Shown one piece after another: positions 45,323 to 53,920 of a stretch of DNA of 64,000 bases (position 1 is its first letter; every line of letters begins with the position of its first letter). The notes under the pieces are model-generated. The model made no database searches. It was given only the letters and a program-made list of their open reading frames with translations, and was not told the origin of the DNA. Location: positions 1,922,001 through 1,986,000 of the forward strand of contig NZ_BAABCP010000001.1 of NCBI RefSeq assembly GCF_039539005.1, read 5' to 3'. A program made the translations under genes and the position numbers. This DNA is from Microbacterium soli (lineage in GTDB: Bacteria; Actinomycetota; Actinomycetes; Actinomycetales; Microbacteriaceae).

Positions 45323-45915
45323 CCGCATCCGCTCGTCTGCTGATCGTCGGTCCGCAGGGCTCGGGCAAGGGCACGCAGGGCGTGCGCGTGGCAGGGGCGC
45401 TGGACATCCCCGTCGTCTCCACCGGCGACATCTTCCGCGCCAACATCAAGGAGGGCACCCAGCTCGGCCGACGGGTGACCGCCATCCTCGATGCGGGTGA
45501 CCTCGTGCCGGACGAGCTGACCAGTGAGATCGTGCGTGACCGGCTCTCCCAGGCCGATGCGGCGGCGGGCTTCCTCCTCGATGGATACCCCCGCAACACC
45601 GCGCAGGTCGATCATCTCGACGAGTTCCTCGCCGGTGCGGGTGCGGCGCTGGACGCGGTGATCCTGCTCGATGTGCCGCGCGAGGAGAGCATCGCCAGGC
45701 TTCGCCTGCGCGCGGTCGAGCAGGGGCGCTCGGACGACACCGACGACGCCATCGCGCGTCGTCTGGACATCTATCAGAACGAGACGGCGCCCATCATCTC
45801 GGTGTACGAGCCGCGGGGCGTCGTCGACCGCATCGATGGGGTCGGCACGCTCGACGAGATCACCGCGCGCATCTCTGCGGCGCTGGGCGCTCGCGGTATC
45901 GTGATGTCGGCCTGA
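45319..45915 (+). CDS. adk: Adenylate kinase, short-lid form
   Basis: 198 aa. P-loop GPQGSGKGTQ (11-20), STGDIFRANI (AMP site), GFLLDGYPRNTAQ and RRLDIYQNETAPI. The lid is the short form without zinc cysteines, usual in actinobacteria. Balances ATP, ADP and AMP. ATG overlaps the secY stop; 13 nt before map. Confidence 0.96.
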   Translation: MTASARLLIVGPQGSGKGTQGVRVAGALDIPVVSTGDIFRANIKEGTQLGRRVTAILDAGDLVPDELTSEIVRDRLSQADAAAGFLLDGYPRNTAQVDHLDEFLAGAGAALDAVILLDVPREESIARLRLRAVEQGRSDDTDDAIARRLDIYQNETAPIISVYEPRGVVDRIDGVGTLDEITARISAALGARGIVMSA

Positions 45916-45928
45916 GCGCACGCACCCG

Positions 45929-46777
45929 ATGTTCCGCAAGTCGATCTACAAGACCCCCGCACAGCTGCGCTCGATGGTCGAGCCCGGACTGATCACGGCC
46001 GCCGCCCTGGACGCGGTGCGTCCGCTGATGCGCGCCGGCGTGACCACGGCGGAGCTGGACGCCGCCGCGGAGCGCGTGATCCTCCAGCGCGGCGCGGAGT
46101 CGAACTTCAAACTCGTGCGCGGGTATCGCCACACCACCTGCGTGTCGGTCAACGAGCAGGTGGTGCACGGCATCCCCGGCGAGCTGATGCTGCAGCCCGG
46201 CGACATCGTGTCCGTCGACTGCGGTGCGCAGTATCAGGGCTGGAACGGCGACAGCGCGCGTACCTTCGTCGTACCCGATCCCGCGCGCCCGGAGCTCGTC
46301 GCCCGCAGGCAGGAGCTCTCCCGTGTGACGGAGGGGTCGATGTGGGCGGGGATCGCCGCGATGGCATCCGCGACGCACGTCGGTCAGGTCGGCGCGGCCA
46401 TCCAGGACCACATCGAGGCACAGGGCCCCTCCGCGGTCTCGGGGGCGACCTACGGCATCCTGCGCGAGTACGTCGGGCACGGCATCGGACGGAAGATGCA
46501 TGAAGCGCCGAGCGTGTTCAACTACCGGACGCCGGACGCGGGCGCCGAGATCCGCGACGGACTGGTCCTGGCCATCGAACCGATGGTCACCGCCGGCGGA
46601 GAGGCGACGCTCGTCGAGGACGACGACTGGACGGTCTCGACCGTCGACGGGACCGACGGGGCGCACTGGGAGCACAGCGTCGCCCGGCACGCCGGCGGCA
46701 TCTGGGTGCTGACCGCGGCGGACGGCGGAGCTGCGGGCCTCGCCCCCTTCGGCGTGACGCCCGTGCCGATCCCGTAG
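45929..46777 (+). CDS. map: Methionine aminopeptidase, type I
   Basis: 282 aa. Metal ligands can be placed: Asp97 (SVDCGAQ), Asp108 (NGDSARTF), the His of GHGIGRKMHE and the Glu of LAIEPMV, followed by the last Glu in HWEHSVA. It lacks the N-terminal zinc-finger/SH3 extension of the longer class Ic. It removes initiator Met cotranslationally. secY-adk-map form one unit. Confidence 0.95.
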   Translation: MFRKSIYKTPAQLRSMVEPGLITAAALDAVRPLMRAGVTTAELDAAAERVILQRGAESNFKLVRGYRHTTCVSVNEQVVHGIPGELMLQPGDIVSVDCGAQYQGWNGDSARTFVVPDPARPELVARRQELSRVTEGSMWAGIAAMASATHVGQVGAAIQDHIEAQGPSAVSGATYGILREYVGHGIGRKMHEAPSVFNYRTPDAGAEIRDGLVLAIEPMVTAGGEATLVEDDDWTVSTVDGTDGAHWEHSVARHAGGIWVLTAADGGAAGLAPFGVTPVPIP

Positions 46778-46893
46778 CCCGGTCGCCGTCGGACCGTGCG
46801 CGCAGCCATCCGGGTACGGGAGAGGGTCACAGGGGAGGCATAGCGTGCCCACGGCAGAATGGGGGGACCATTTCTGCAGAGGATCGGACTGTC

Positions 46894-47562
46894 ATGGCTC
46901 AGGCCCAGAGCAAGCGCAATTGGTTCGCCATCGTGATCTCCATCGTCGTCGTCGTCGCACTCATCGCGCTCGGCGCCGTCGTGGTGTGGATGAACAACAT
47001 GGCCACGGATGCCGGCCCTGCACCCGTCAGCAGCCAGGAGTTCGACGCCGAGAGCGGCGCGATCACCTTCGGCGAGGGCAAGGACGTCATCGACGTGTTC
47101 GTGGACTTCCAGTGCCCGATCTGCCGGGATTTCGAGGAGCAGTTCGGCGCGCAGCTGATGGAGGCCGCCGAAGGCGACAGGATCACGCTGGCGTATCACC
47201 CCGTCGCGATCCTCGACCGGTACTCCCAGGGCACCGATTACTCGTCGCGTTCCGCCGGCGCGGCGGTGTGCGTCGCCGAGACCCACCCGGATGCGTACCT
47301 CGACTTCGCCCAGCTGCTCTTCGACAACCAGCCGGCCGAGAACACCCCGGGACTGGAGACCAGCCGACTGGCCGACTACGCCGCGCAGGTCGGCGCTGAC
47401 GACGCGGTGTCCTGCATCACGGACGAGACCTACCGGAAGTTCGGCGCCGCGCAGGCGAAGAAGCACGAAGTCGCGGGAACCCCCACCGTGGACATCAACG
47501 GCACGCGACTGAACATGCAGGACAGCGCCGACTTCCAGAAGTTCGTCGACCTCATCAGCTGA
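46894..47562 (+). CDS. DsbA-family membrane-anchored thioredoxin
   Basis: 222 aa. An uncleaved N-terminal anchor (11-32) places the thioredoxin-like domain outside. The active site is Cys74-Pro-Ile-Cys77 in DFQCPICRDF, and the cis-Pro loop is VAGTPTVDINGTRL. It should form or shuffle disulphides in exported proteins; map and infA on either side imply no special partner. Possible -10 CAGAAT at 46855-46860. Confidence 0.9.
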   Translation: MAQAQSKRNWFAIVISIVVVVALIALGAVVVWMNNMATDAGPAPVSSQEFDAESGAITFGEGKDVIDVFVDFQCPICRDFEEQFGAQLMEAAEGDRITLAYHPVAILDRYSQGTDYSSRSAGAAVCVAETHPDAYLDFAQLLFDNQPAENTPGLETSRLADYAAQVGADDAVSCITDETYRKFGAAQAKKHEVAGTPTVDINGTRLNMQDSADFQKFVDLIS

Positions 47563-47568
47563 CCCGAG

Positions 47569-47597
47569 TTGCCCGACAGGCGTGGACGGTCTATTAT
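47569..47597 (+). promoter_or_regulatory. Promoter of the infA/alpha operon
   Basis: TTGCCC (47569-47574) and TATTAT (47592-47597) are 17 nt apart, the best -10 match in the region. It would produce a leader of about 100 nt before infA, and starts just 7 nt after the upstream stop codon. Confidence 0.65.
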
Positions 47598-47703
47598 GGA
47601 CCCTTGGTGCTGTGCGCCTTTTCTCGGCGTGTCCGCGTGAGGTGGCACCGATCATCACCCATCCACCGCAGATCGGCCGATCTGCAGAAGCGTCAGCGAG
47701 GCT

Positions 47704-47925
47704 ATGGCTAAGAAAGACGGTGTCATCGAGATCGAGGGCGTGATCTCCGAGGCTCTTCCCAACGCGATGTTCCGCGTCGAGCTCAGCAACGGTCACAAGG
47801 TCCTGGCGACGATCTCCGGAAAGATGCGGCAGAACTACATCCGCATCATCCCCGAGGACCGCGTGGTCGTGGAGCTCTCCCCCTACGATCTCACCCGCGG
47901 CCGCATCGTCTACCGCTACCGCTGA
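47704..47925 (+). CDS. infA: Translation initiation factor IF-1
   Basis: 73 aa, single OB fold, canonical: [57 protein letters not shown]. It blocks the A site during initiation. GCGAGGCT precedes the ATG. First gene of the unit with rpmJ, rpsM and rpsK. Confidence 0.98.
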   Translation: MAKKDGVIEIEGVISEALPNAMFRVELSNGHKVLATISGKMRQNYIRIIPEDRVVVELSPYDLTRGRIVYRYR

Positions 47926-48007
47926 TCGGCCGAGAAGTAACGGCGATCCCGGCCGCTCCGTTCGTCGGAGGGTCAGGAGCGCACGAAGACAGCGAACAGG
48001 AAACAAC

Positions 48008-48124
48008 ATGAAGGTCAACCCCAGCGTCAAGCCCATCTGCGACCACTGCCGCGTGATCCGTCGTCACGGTCGCGTCATGGTGATCTGCAAGAGCAACCCG
48101 CGCCACAAGCAGCGCCAGGGTTGA
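48008..48124 (+). CDS. rpmJ: 50S ribosomal protein L36, zinc form
   Basis: 38 aa. Starts [17 protein letters not shown] and ends [10 protein letters not shown]. The zinc ligands Cys11, Cys14, Cys27 and His33 are all present, so this is the C+ (zinc-binding) paralogue. ATG is preceded by ACAGGAAACAAC. Too short for ordinary ORF filters but unmistakable, and in its normal place between infA and rpsM. Confidence 0.97.
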   Translation: MKVNPSVKPICDHCRVIRRHGRVMVICKSNPRHKQRQG

Positions 48125-48322
48125 TGTGAGTGGTGTCGAGGCGGCGAAGCCGCGCCGGCACGCGAACGTCAAGGTCGAGCGAGCGCAAGCGAGTCGAAAC
48201 CCACCCACAACTCAATATCGAACACAGGCAGCATCGGATGCCGCGCACGCGGCGGACACCCCGGGGCGGAGGCCCGGGAACGGATGCTGCTCCACACCTC
48301 CACAACATTCCAGGAGAACCGC
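48125..48322 (+). repeat. rpmJ-rpsM spacer with a repetitive-looking motif
   Basis: A 198-nt spacer, unusually long for this position. It contains GCGGCGAAGCCGC (hairpin with GAA loop, 48141-48153) and, at about 48174-48202, a GTCGAGCGAGCG...GCGAGTCGAAACC sequence resembling a short repeat that I recall as common in Microbacteriaceae intergenic regions. The remainder is GC-rich with small inverted repeats and no gene. The repeat identity rests on memory and needs a genome search. Confidence 0.4.
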
Positions 48323-48697
48323 ATGGCACGTCTTGCCGGCGTCGACATCCCGCGCGACAAGCGCGTGGTGATCGCCCTCACCTACATCTACGGCATCGGC
48401 CGCACCCGCTCCGCCGAGATCCTCAAGGCCACCGGGATCGACGAGTCGATCCGCGTCAAGGACCTCACCGACGAGCAGCTCGTGGCCCTCCGCGACCACA
48501 TCGAAGGCAACTACAAGGTGGAGGGCGACCTGCGCCGCGAGGTCGCTGCAGACATCCGCCGCAAGGTGGAGATCGGCTCGTACGAGGGCATCCGCCACCG
48601 TCGCGGTCTTCCCGTCCGCGGACAGCGCACCAAGACCAACGCCCGCACCCGCAAGGGCCCGAAGCGCACCGTCGCCGGCAAGAAGAAGGCCCGCTAA
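48323..48697 (+). CDS. rpsM: 30S ribosomal protein S13
   Basis: 124 aa. [53 protein letters not shown] and the basic C-terminal tail are standard. CAGGAGAA precedes the ATG. It bridges the 30S head to the 50S subunit. Confidence 0.97.
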   Translation: MARLAGVDIPRDKRVVIALTYIYGIGRTRSAEILKATGIDESIRVKDLTDEQLVALRDHIEGNYKVEGDLRREVAADIRRKVEIGSYEGIRHRRGLPVRGQRTKTNARTRKGPKRTVAGKKKAR

Positions 48698-48724
48698 GCG
48701 GCCAGGGAATAGGAGAACACTTTC

Positions 48725-49123
48725 ATGGCTGCACCCAAGACCGCCGCGCGCAAGCCGCGCCGCAAGGAGAAGAAGAACATCGCACTGGGCCAGGCCCACA
48801 TCAAGTCGACGTTCAACAACACCATCGTCTCGATCACCGACCCCTCAGGCGCCGTCGTCAGCTGGGCGTCGTCGGGCGGCGTGGGCTTCAAGGGCTCGCG
48901 CAAGTCGACCCCGTACGCCGCCGGCATGGCGGCGGAATCCGCCGCCCGTCAGGCGGCCGAGCACGGCGTCAAGAAGGTCGATGTGTTCGTGAAGGGTCCG
49001 GGTTCGGGCCGCGAGACCGCGATCCGCTCGCTGCAGGCCGCCGGCCTCGAGGTGGGGTCCATCCAGGACGTCACCCCGCAGGCGCACAACGGCTGCCGCC
49101 CGCCGAAGCGCCGCCGCGTCTGA
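48725..49123 (+). CDS. rpsK: 30S ribosomal protein S11
   Basis: 132 aa. [20 protein letters not shown], then [20 protein letters not shown] and the end [20 protein letters not shown]. The 30S platform protein. In many bacteria rpsD follows; here a 133-nt gap with a hairpin leads to rpoA. Confidence 0.97.
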   Translation: MAAPKTAARKPRRKEKKNIALGQAHIKSTFNNTIVSITDPSGAVVSWASSGGVGFKGSRKSTPYAAGMAAESAARQAAEHGVKKVDVFVKGPGSGRETAIRSLQAAGLEVGSIQDVTPQAHNGCRPPKRRRV

Positions 49124-49135
49124 TCGCGCGACGTC

Positions 49136-49175
49136 AGCCCTGCAGGGCCCTCGACCAGTCGGGGCCCGCAGGGCT
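49136..49175 (+). terminator. Long hairpin between rpsK and rpoA
   Basis: AGCCCTGC (49136-49143) with GCAGGGCT (49168-49175), a single bulged A, then GGGCCC (49145-49150) with GGGCCC (49162-49167), around an 11-nt loop: 14 bp in all. It begins 13 nt after rpsK and has no U-tract. It could limit read-through into rpoA or mark RNA processing. Confidence 0.6.
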
Positions 49176-49256
49176 CAGTCGCCCGCAGATCCCCACAACT
49201 CAAGACCTCACCAAACACATGTCATATAGCGGGCATGTGATCGAAAGGAACACATA

Positions 49257-50246
49257 GTGCTCATCGCACAGCGTCCCACTCTCACCGAGGAAAAGATCTC
49301 CGAGAACCGCAGTCGGTTCGTCATCGAGCCGCTGGAGCCCGGCTTCGGATACACGATCGGCAATGCGCTGCGTCGCAGCCTGCTCTCCTCGATCCCCGGT
49401 GCGTCCGTCACCACCATTCGCATCGACGGCGTGCTGCACGAGTTCAGCACGATCCCCGGTGTGAAGGAGGACGTGACCGAGATCATCCTCAACATCAAGC
49501 AGCTGGTCGTCTCCAGCGAGCGCGACGAGCCCATCACCGCCTACCTGCGCAAGACGGGCGCCGGCGAGGTCACCGCAGCCGACATCTCCGCTCCGGCGGG
49601 CGTCGAGGTGCACAACCCCGACCTGGTCATCGCGACGCTCAACGACACCGCCCGCTTCGAGCTCGAGCTCACGATCGAGCGCGGCCGCGGCTACGTGTCC
49701 GCCTCGCAGAACCGCAACGAGTACGCCGAGGCCGGTCAGATCCCCGTCGACTCGATCTACTCCCCGGTTCTCAAGGTCGCCTACCGCGTCGACGCGACCC
49801 GCGCCGGTGAGCGGACGGACTTCGACAAGCTCGTCCTCGATGTGGAGACGAAGTCGTCCATCAGCCCGCGCGACGCCGTCGCCTCGGCGGCCAAGACCCT
49901 CACCGAGCTGTTCGGCCTCGCCCGCGAGCTGAATGTCGAGGCCGAGGGCATCGAGATCGGCCCCGCGCCTGTCGAGGCCGTGCTCTCCAGCGAGCTGTCC
50001 ATGCCGATCGAAGACCTCGATCTGTCGGTGCGCTCCTACAACTGCCTCAAGCGCGAGGGCATCAACACCGTCTCGGAGCTGGTCGCCCTTTCCGAGACGC
50101 AGCTGATGAACATCCGCAATTTCGGTCAGAAGTCGGTCGACGAGGTGCGCGACAAGCTCGTCTCGCTCGGTCTGTCGCTGAAGGATTCGGTGCCCGGTTT
50201 CGACGGCGCCCACTTCTACAGCGGCACCGAGGACGAGTCCTTCTGA
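49257..50246 (+). CDS. rpoA: RNA polymerase alpha subunit
   Basis: 329 aa. The N-terminal assembly domain has [20 protein letters not shown] and [19 protein letters not shown] flexible linker follows, then the C-terminal domain [20 protein letters not shown] and [17 protein letters not shown] that binds UP elements and activators. GTG start with GAAAGGA 7 nt upstream. Confidence 0.98.
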   Translation: MLIAQRPTLTEEKISENRSRFVIEPLEPGFGYTIGNALRRSLLSSIPGASVTTIRIDGVLHEFSTIPGVKEDVTEIILNIKQLVVSSERDEPITAYLRKTGAGEVTAADISAPAGVEVHNPDLVIATLNDTARFELELTIERGRGYVSASQNRNEYAEAGQIPVDSIYSPVLKVAYRVDATRAGERTDFDKLVLDVETKSSISPRDAVASAAKTLTELFGLARELNVEAEGIEIGPAPVEAVLSSELSMPIEDLDLSVRSYNCLKREGINTVSELVALSETQLMNIRNFGQKSVDEVRDKLVSLGLSLKDSVPGFDGAHFYSGTEDESF

Positions 50247-50278
50247 TACCCGACATCTTTCCGACCAGGAGTTAGATT

Positions 50279-50821
50279 ATGCCCAAGCCCACCAAGGGTC
50301 CCCGCCTCGGAGGCGGTCCTGCCCACGAGCGCCTTCTTCTCGCGAACCTCGCAGGAGCGCTCTTCATCCACAAGTCGATCAAGACCACGGAGACCAAGGC
50401 GAAGCGGCTCCGTCCGCTGGCGGAGCGTCTCATCACGCTCGGCAAGCGCGGCGACCTGCACGCCCGCCGTCGCGCACTGACCGTGCTGCGCTCCAACAAG
50501 GAGGCCGCGCACGTCCTGTTCAGCGAGATCGCACCGCTGGTCGCCGAGCGCGAGGGCGGATACACCCGGATCACCAAGATCGGCAACCGCAAGGGCGACA
50601 ACGCCCCCATGGCCGTCATCGAGCTGGTGCTCGATCCCGTCACCCCGAAGGTGAAGAAGGCCGCGAAGCCCGCTGCCAAGGCTGAGAAGACCGAGGACGC
50701 CCCCGCCGAGGAGACCGTCGAGGAGACCACGGCCGATGCTCCCGCCGAGGAGACCACGGCCGATGCCCCCGTCGAGGAGACCACGGCCGAGGACGCTCCC
50801 GCCGAGGAGAAGGCCGAGTAG
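50279..50821 (+). CDS. rplQ: 50S ribosomal protein L17 with acidic repeat tail
   Basis: 180 aa. The first 120 residues are normal L17 ([60 protein letters not shown]). Beyond that is a tail of about 60 residues, first Lys/Ala-rich, then an acidic repeat of the unit [10 protein letters not shown]. Most L17 proteins end near residue 120. The tail is part of the frame and has the same codon bias. A powerful hairpin terminator follows. Confidence 0.96.
   Translation: MPKPTKGPRLGGGPAHERLLLANLAGALFIHKSIKTTETKAKRLRPLAERLITLGKRGDLHARRRALTVLRSNKEAAHVLFSEIAPLVAEREGGYTRITKIGNRKGDNAPMAVIELVLDPVTPKVKKAAKPAAKAEKTEDAPAEETVEETTADAPAEETTADAPVEETTAEDAPAEEKAE
50702..50820 (+). repeat. In-frame tandem repeat in the rplQ 3' end
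   Basis: Three to four imperfect copies of an approximately 30-nt unit that encodes [13 protein letters not shown] decapeptides (GAGGAGACCACGGCCGATGC recurs). Copy number of such tracts tends to vary between strains by slippage. It lies wholly in the unconserved tail of L17, so length changes should be tolerated. Confidence 0.75.
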
Positions 50822-50839
50822 GACTGCAGACTGCTCGAC

Positions 50840-50877
50840 ACGGAGCCCGCCGCCCCGCAGGGGACGGCGGGCTCCGT
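50840..50877. terminator. Strong bidirectional-type hairpin after rplQ
   Basis: ACGGAGCCCGCCG (50840-50852) pairs perfectly with CGGCGGGCTCCGT (50865-50877), and CCCC/GGGG continues the stem inside around a GCA loop with one bulged A: about 17 bp. It lies 19 nt past rplQ and 47 nt from the end of the convergent acyl-CoA ligase gene, so it probably terminates both. No U-tract on either side. Confidence 0.8.
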
Positions 50878-50923
50878 CGTCCGGTCCGCCTGCTGAGGCT
50901 CGCACTCCGCAGACGGACGGCGC

Positions 50924-52507
50924 TCAGGCCTGCTGCCTGGCGCGCAGGTCCTTGCGGAGGATCTTGCCGGAGCTGGACTTCGGGATGACGTCGATGAACT
51001 CGACGATGCGCACCTTCTCGTGCGGGGCGACATGCGCCGCGACGAACTCCATCACATCGTCCGCCGACAGATCGGCACCGGTCTGCCGCACCACGAAGGC
51101 CTTCGGAACCTCCTGGCCGTCGGCGTCGTTCGCGCCGATCACCGCGGCATCCGCGATCCCCGGATGCTCGAGCAGCACGGCCTCGAGGATCGCCGGAGCG
51201 ACCTGGTAGCCCTTGTACTTGATGAGCTCCTTGAGGCGGTCCACGATCCGGAAGATGCCGTCGGCGGTGACGGTGGCCATGTCGCCGGTGCGCAGCCAGC
51301 CGTCGGCATCCAGCATCTCGGCCGTGGCATCCGGGCGCTTCAGGTACCCGACCATCACCTGCGGGCCGCGCACCCACAGCTCGCCGGGAGTGCTCGCTCC
51401 GGACTCGGGCACCTCCACGTCGTTCCCCGTGTCCGGGTCCACCAGTCGCGCCTGGGTGTTGGGCACCAGCGGCCCGATCGAGGATTTGTCGATGTCGGGC
51501 CGCTCGGCGGGGATGAGGTTGACGGCCGGGCTCGTCTCGGTCATCCCATAGCCCTGGACCACCTCGCAGCCCAGGCGCTTCTGCACGGCGGACGCCAGGG
51601 CTCCATCCAGCGGAGCGGCGCCGGAGAAGACGACCCTCACGGCGGAGAGGTCGTACTCGTCCACGATGGGGTGCTTCGCGAGCGCCACGGCGATCGGCGG
51701 GGCGACGAACACCCAGCTCGTGCGATGCTCCTGGATGATGCGCAGGAACTCGACCAGATCGAACTTCGGCATCGTCACCAGGCCCGCGCGCTGGATGAGG
51801 GCGAAGTTCAGCAGCACCGTCATCCCGTAGATGTGGAAGAACGGCAGCACGGCCAGGATCCTGTCCTCGGCGCCGACGCTCAGCAGCGCCCGTGCCTGGG
51901 CGACGTTGGCGACGAGGTTGCGATGCGTGAGCATCACGCCCTTGGGGCGGCCGGTGGTGCCCGACGAGTACGGCAGCACGGCGAGGTGCGTCGCCGGGTC
52001 GAAGGAGACCTCCGGGGCGGAGTGCCCCTCGCCGAGCAGGCCGCGCAGGTTCGGGTGGCCCTCGGCGCCGTCCAGCACGATCAGGTGGTCGTCGGGCATC
52101 CCCGCTCGGGCGGCGGCGGCCTTCGCCCCGGGCAGCAGCGGGGAGACGGTGATGAGCCATTCGGCCTCAGCATCCTGCAGCTGGTTCAGGATCTCGTCGG
52201 GCGTGTACAGCGAGTTGATCGTGGTGGCCGTCGCCCCCGCCCGGAGGATGCCGTGGAAGACCGTGGCGAACGCGGGCACGTTGGGGCACAGTACGGCGAT
52301 CGTGTCCCCGGTTCCGATGCCGCGGGCGGCCAGGGCTCCGGCGAACAGGTCGATCTGGGCGACGAGCTGACGGTAGGTCGTCTCGGCGCCCGTCGACCCG
52401 TCGATGATCGCCACGCGCTCGAGGGTCTGATCGTCGAGCCCGCCGAAGAGGAAGTCGTGGATCGAGGCGTTCGGGATCTCGACGTCAGGGTAGGTGCTGT
52501 GCAGCAT
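50924..52507 (-). CDS. 4-coumarate-CoA-ligase-type acyl-CoA synthetase
   Basis: 527 aa adenylate-forming enzyme. The AMP-binding loop is LPYSSGTTGRPKGVMLTH, then QGYGMTETSP and GELWVRGPQVMVGY. The hinge and C-terminal lysine are at GWLRTGDMA and KSSSGKILRK. It activates a carboxylic acid (aryl-propenoate or medium-chain) to its CoA thioester through an acyl-AMP; the exact acid cannot be told. GGAGAT precedes the ATG by 3-8 nt. It is single, with no dehydrogenase or thiolase beside it. Confidence 0.9.
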   Translation of the reverse strand: MLHSTYPDVEIPNASIHDFLFGGLDDQTLERVAIIDGSTGAETTYRQLVAQIDLFAGALAARGIGTGDTIAVLCPNVPAFATVFHGILRAGATATTINSLYTPDEILNQLQDAEAEWLITVSPLLPGAKAAAARAGMPDDHLIVLDGAEGHPNLRGLLGEGHSAPEVSFDPATHLAVLPYSSGTTGRPKGVMLTHRNLVANVAQARALLSVGAEDRILAVLPFFHIYGMTVLLNFALIQRAGLVTMPKFDLVEFLRIIQEHRTSWVFVAPPIAVALAKHPIVDEYDLSAVRVVFSGAAPLDGALASAVQKRLGCEVVQGYGMTETSPAVNLIPAERPDIDKSSIGPLVPNTQARLVDPDTGNDVEVPESGASTPGELWVRGPQVMVGYLKRPDATAEMLDADGWLRTGDMATVTADGIFRIVDRLKELIKYKGYQVAPAILEAVLLEHPGIADAAVIGANDADGQEVPKAFVVRQTGADLSADDVMEFVAAHVAPHEKVRIVEFIDVIPKSSSGKILRKDLRARQQA

Positions 52508-52558
52508 GTGATCTCCTTCGATCGTTCGTCCCGCTTCTGCCGTGTGGGGCGGTGGCAG

Positions 52559-53866
52559 TCAGTCTCGCACAGCGGGAGATGACGCGGCTCCCGGTATCGC
52601 CAAGGACTCGGTGACGAGAGACTCCGTGACGCGATACCGCGTGCCGGGCCGCCCCCTGGTCGAGTAGTCCAGCGAGCGCAGCGCACGGCCAGTGCTGGCC
52701 AGGTGCTCCAGGTATCTTCGGGCGCTCACCCGCGAGATGGACAGCACAGTGCCGAGCTCGGAGGCGGAGGAATCCGGATGCGCGGCCAGCGCCGTCGACA
52801 CCCTTTCCAGCGTCTCCGCGCTCAGCCCCTTCGGAAGTCCCGCGCGACGACGGAACGCGATGATCGCATCCGCCTCCTCGACCCGTCGCACCACATCGTG
52901 CAGTTCGGTGTGATCGCGCAGCAGCAGGGTCGCCTCGACGGATGCCGTGCCGTCGTGGGCACCGGTGCTGCGGGCGACCAGCACCCGGTCGCCGACGATC
53001 ACCGGACGTCCGGCGTCCTCGCCGTCCCGCAGCACCGCCAGGAGCTCCGGTCCGAGCACGTCCTCCGCCGCCGCGTCGGCGATCTCGTCCCGCTCCCGGC
53101 CCAGGAGCCGTGCGGCGGCATCGTTGACGAGCGTGATCCGGCCGTGCGCATCCACGCTGATGACGCCCTCGCTGAGCCCGTGCAAGGTGGTTTCCTGGTT
53201 GCGCACGAGCGCCGTGATCTCATGGGGTTCCAGTCTGTGGATCCGGCGCCGGATCACCGACGTCGCCCAGGCCGAGCCCAGCATCCCCAGCACGGCGGCG
53301 GCGAGCATCGCGCCGATGATCCAGGCGAGATTCGCGGCGAACTCGCCGTCACCCTGAGACTCGAGGATGCCGACCGACACGGTGCCGATCACGTCGGCGC
53401 CGTCGAAGATGGGCACCTTCACGCGCCACGAGGTGCCCAGTGTCCCCGTCTCGGTGCCCATGAAGATCCGGCCGGACAACGGCACCGATGGGTCCGTGGA
53501 CACCGGCTCCCCGATGCGCTCGGGGTGCGGGTGCGAGTAGCGGATGCCGTCGGCGTTGGCGACGACGACGTAGGTGAGGTCGGATGCCTTGCGGATCGTC
53601 TCCGCGAGGGGCTGGATGGTCGATGACGGGTCCGCGTCGTCGAACGCGTCGTGGATCACCGGCATGGAGGCGATCGACTGCGCGACCGCGAGCATCCGAT
53701 CCTCATAGGCGTCGCGCACCGTGTGCGCCTGGATGATCCCGGCCGTCAGACCGGCGATGAGAGTGACCACGGCGACGATGAGCGCCTGCAGCAGGATCAG
53801 CTGCACCCGCAGCGTCATCCGGCCGTCACCGGGCTGCGGCGAGATGTGCTTCGTCGTCGAGGTCAC
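52559..53866 (-). CDS. Chimeric membrane regulator: CitA-type sensor fused to CitB-type DNA-binding domain
   Basis: 435 aa, one uninterrupted frame. TM1 about 22-46; extracytoplasmic CitA/DcuS-like sensor 48-177 with ADGIRYSHPHPERIGEPV and the citrate-contact pairs Arg109/His112 and Arg148/Lys150, spaced as in Klebsiella CitA; TM2 about 179-203; cytoplasmic PAS about 220-315. Then, after RDHTELHDVVRRVEEADAI, instead of a His box and ATPase, it jumps to AFRRRAGLPKGLSAETLERV and the CitB-type HTH (about 343-412, SRVSARRYLEHLA, TRGRPGTRYRV). There is no DHp, HATPase or receiver domain. Divergent from tctCBA, which CitAB controls in Corynebacterium. It is inferred to bind DNA from the membrane in response to citrate. 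GTG start; ATG 53818 is an alternative. Confidence 0.85.
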   Translation of the reverse strand: MTSTTKHISPQPGDGRMTLRVQLILLQALIVAVVTLIAGLTAGIIQAHTVRDAYEDRMLAVAQSIASMPVIHDAFDDADPSSTIQPLAETIRKASDLTYVVVANADGIRYSHPHPERIGEPVSTDPSVPLSGRIFMGTETGTLGTSWRVKVPIFDGADVIGTVSVGILESQGDGEFAANLAWIIGAMLAAAVLGMLGSAWATSVIRRRIHRLEPHEITALVRNQETTLHGLSEGVISVDAHGRITLVNDAAARLLGRERDEIADAAAEDVLGPELLAVLRDGEDAGRPVIVGDRVLVARSTGAHDGTASVEATLLLRDHTELHDVVRRVEEADAIIAFRRRAGLPKGLSAETLERVSTALAAHPDSSASELGTVLSISRVSARRYLEHLASTGRALRSLDYSTRGRPGTRYRVTESLVTESLAIPGAASSPAVRD

Positions 53867-53920
53867 ACCTCATTGTCTCCCCGGACGCCGCCGCACGGAA
53901 CGAGCAGAGCACGGCATCCG

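Noticed and set aside
52820..52920. Frameshift or sequencing error making the citA-citB chimera
   Set aside because: The frame was re-translated across the junction and is continuous, with normal codon use on both sides. The missing part would be hundreds of codons, which a small indel cannot explain. An assembly deletion cannot be excluded from the sequence alone.
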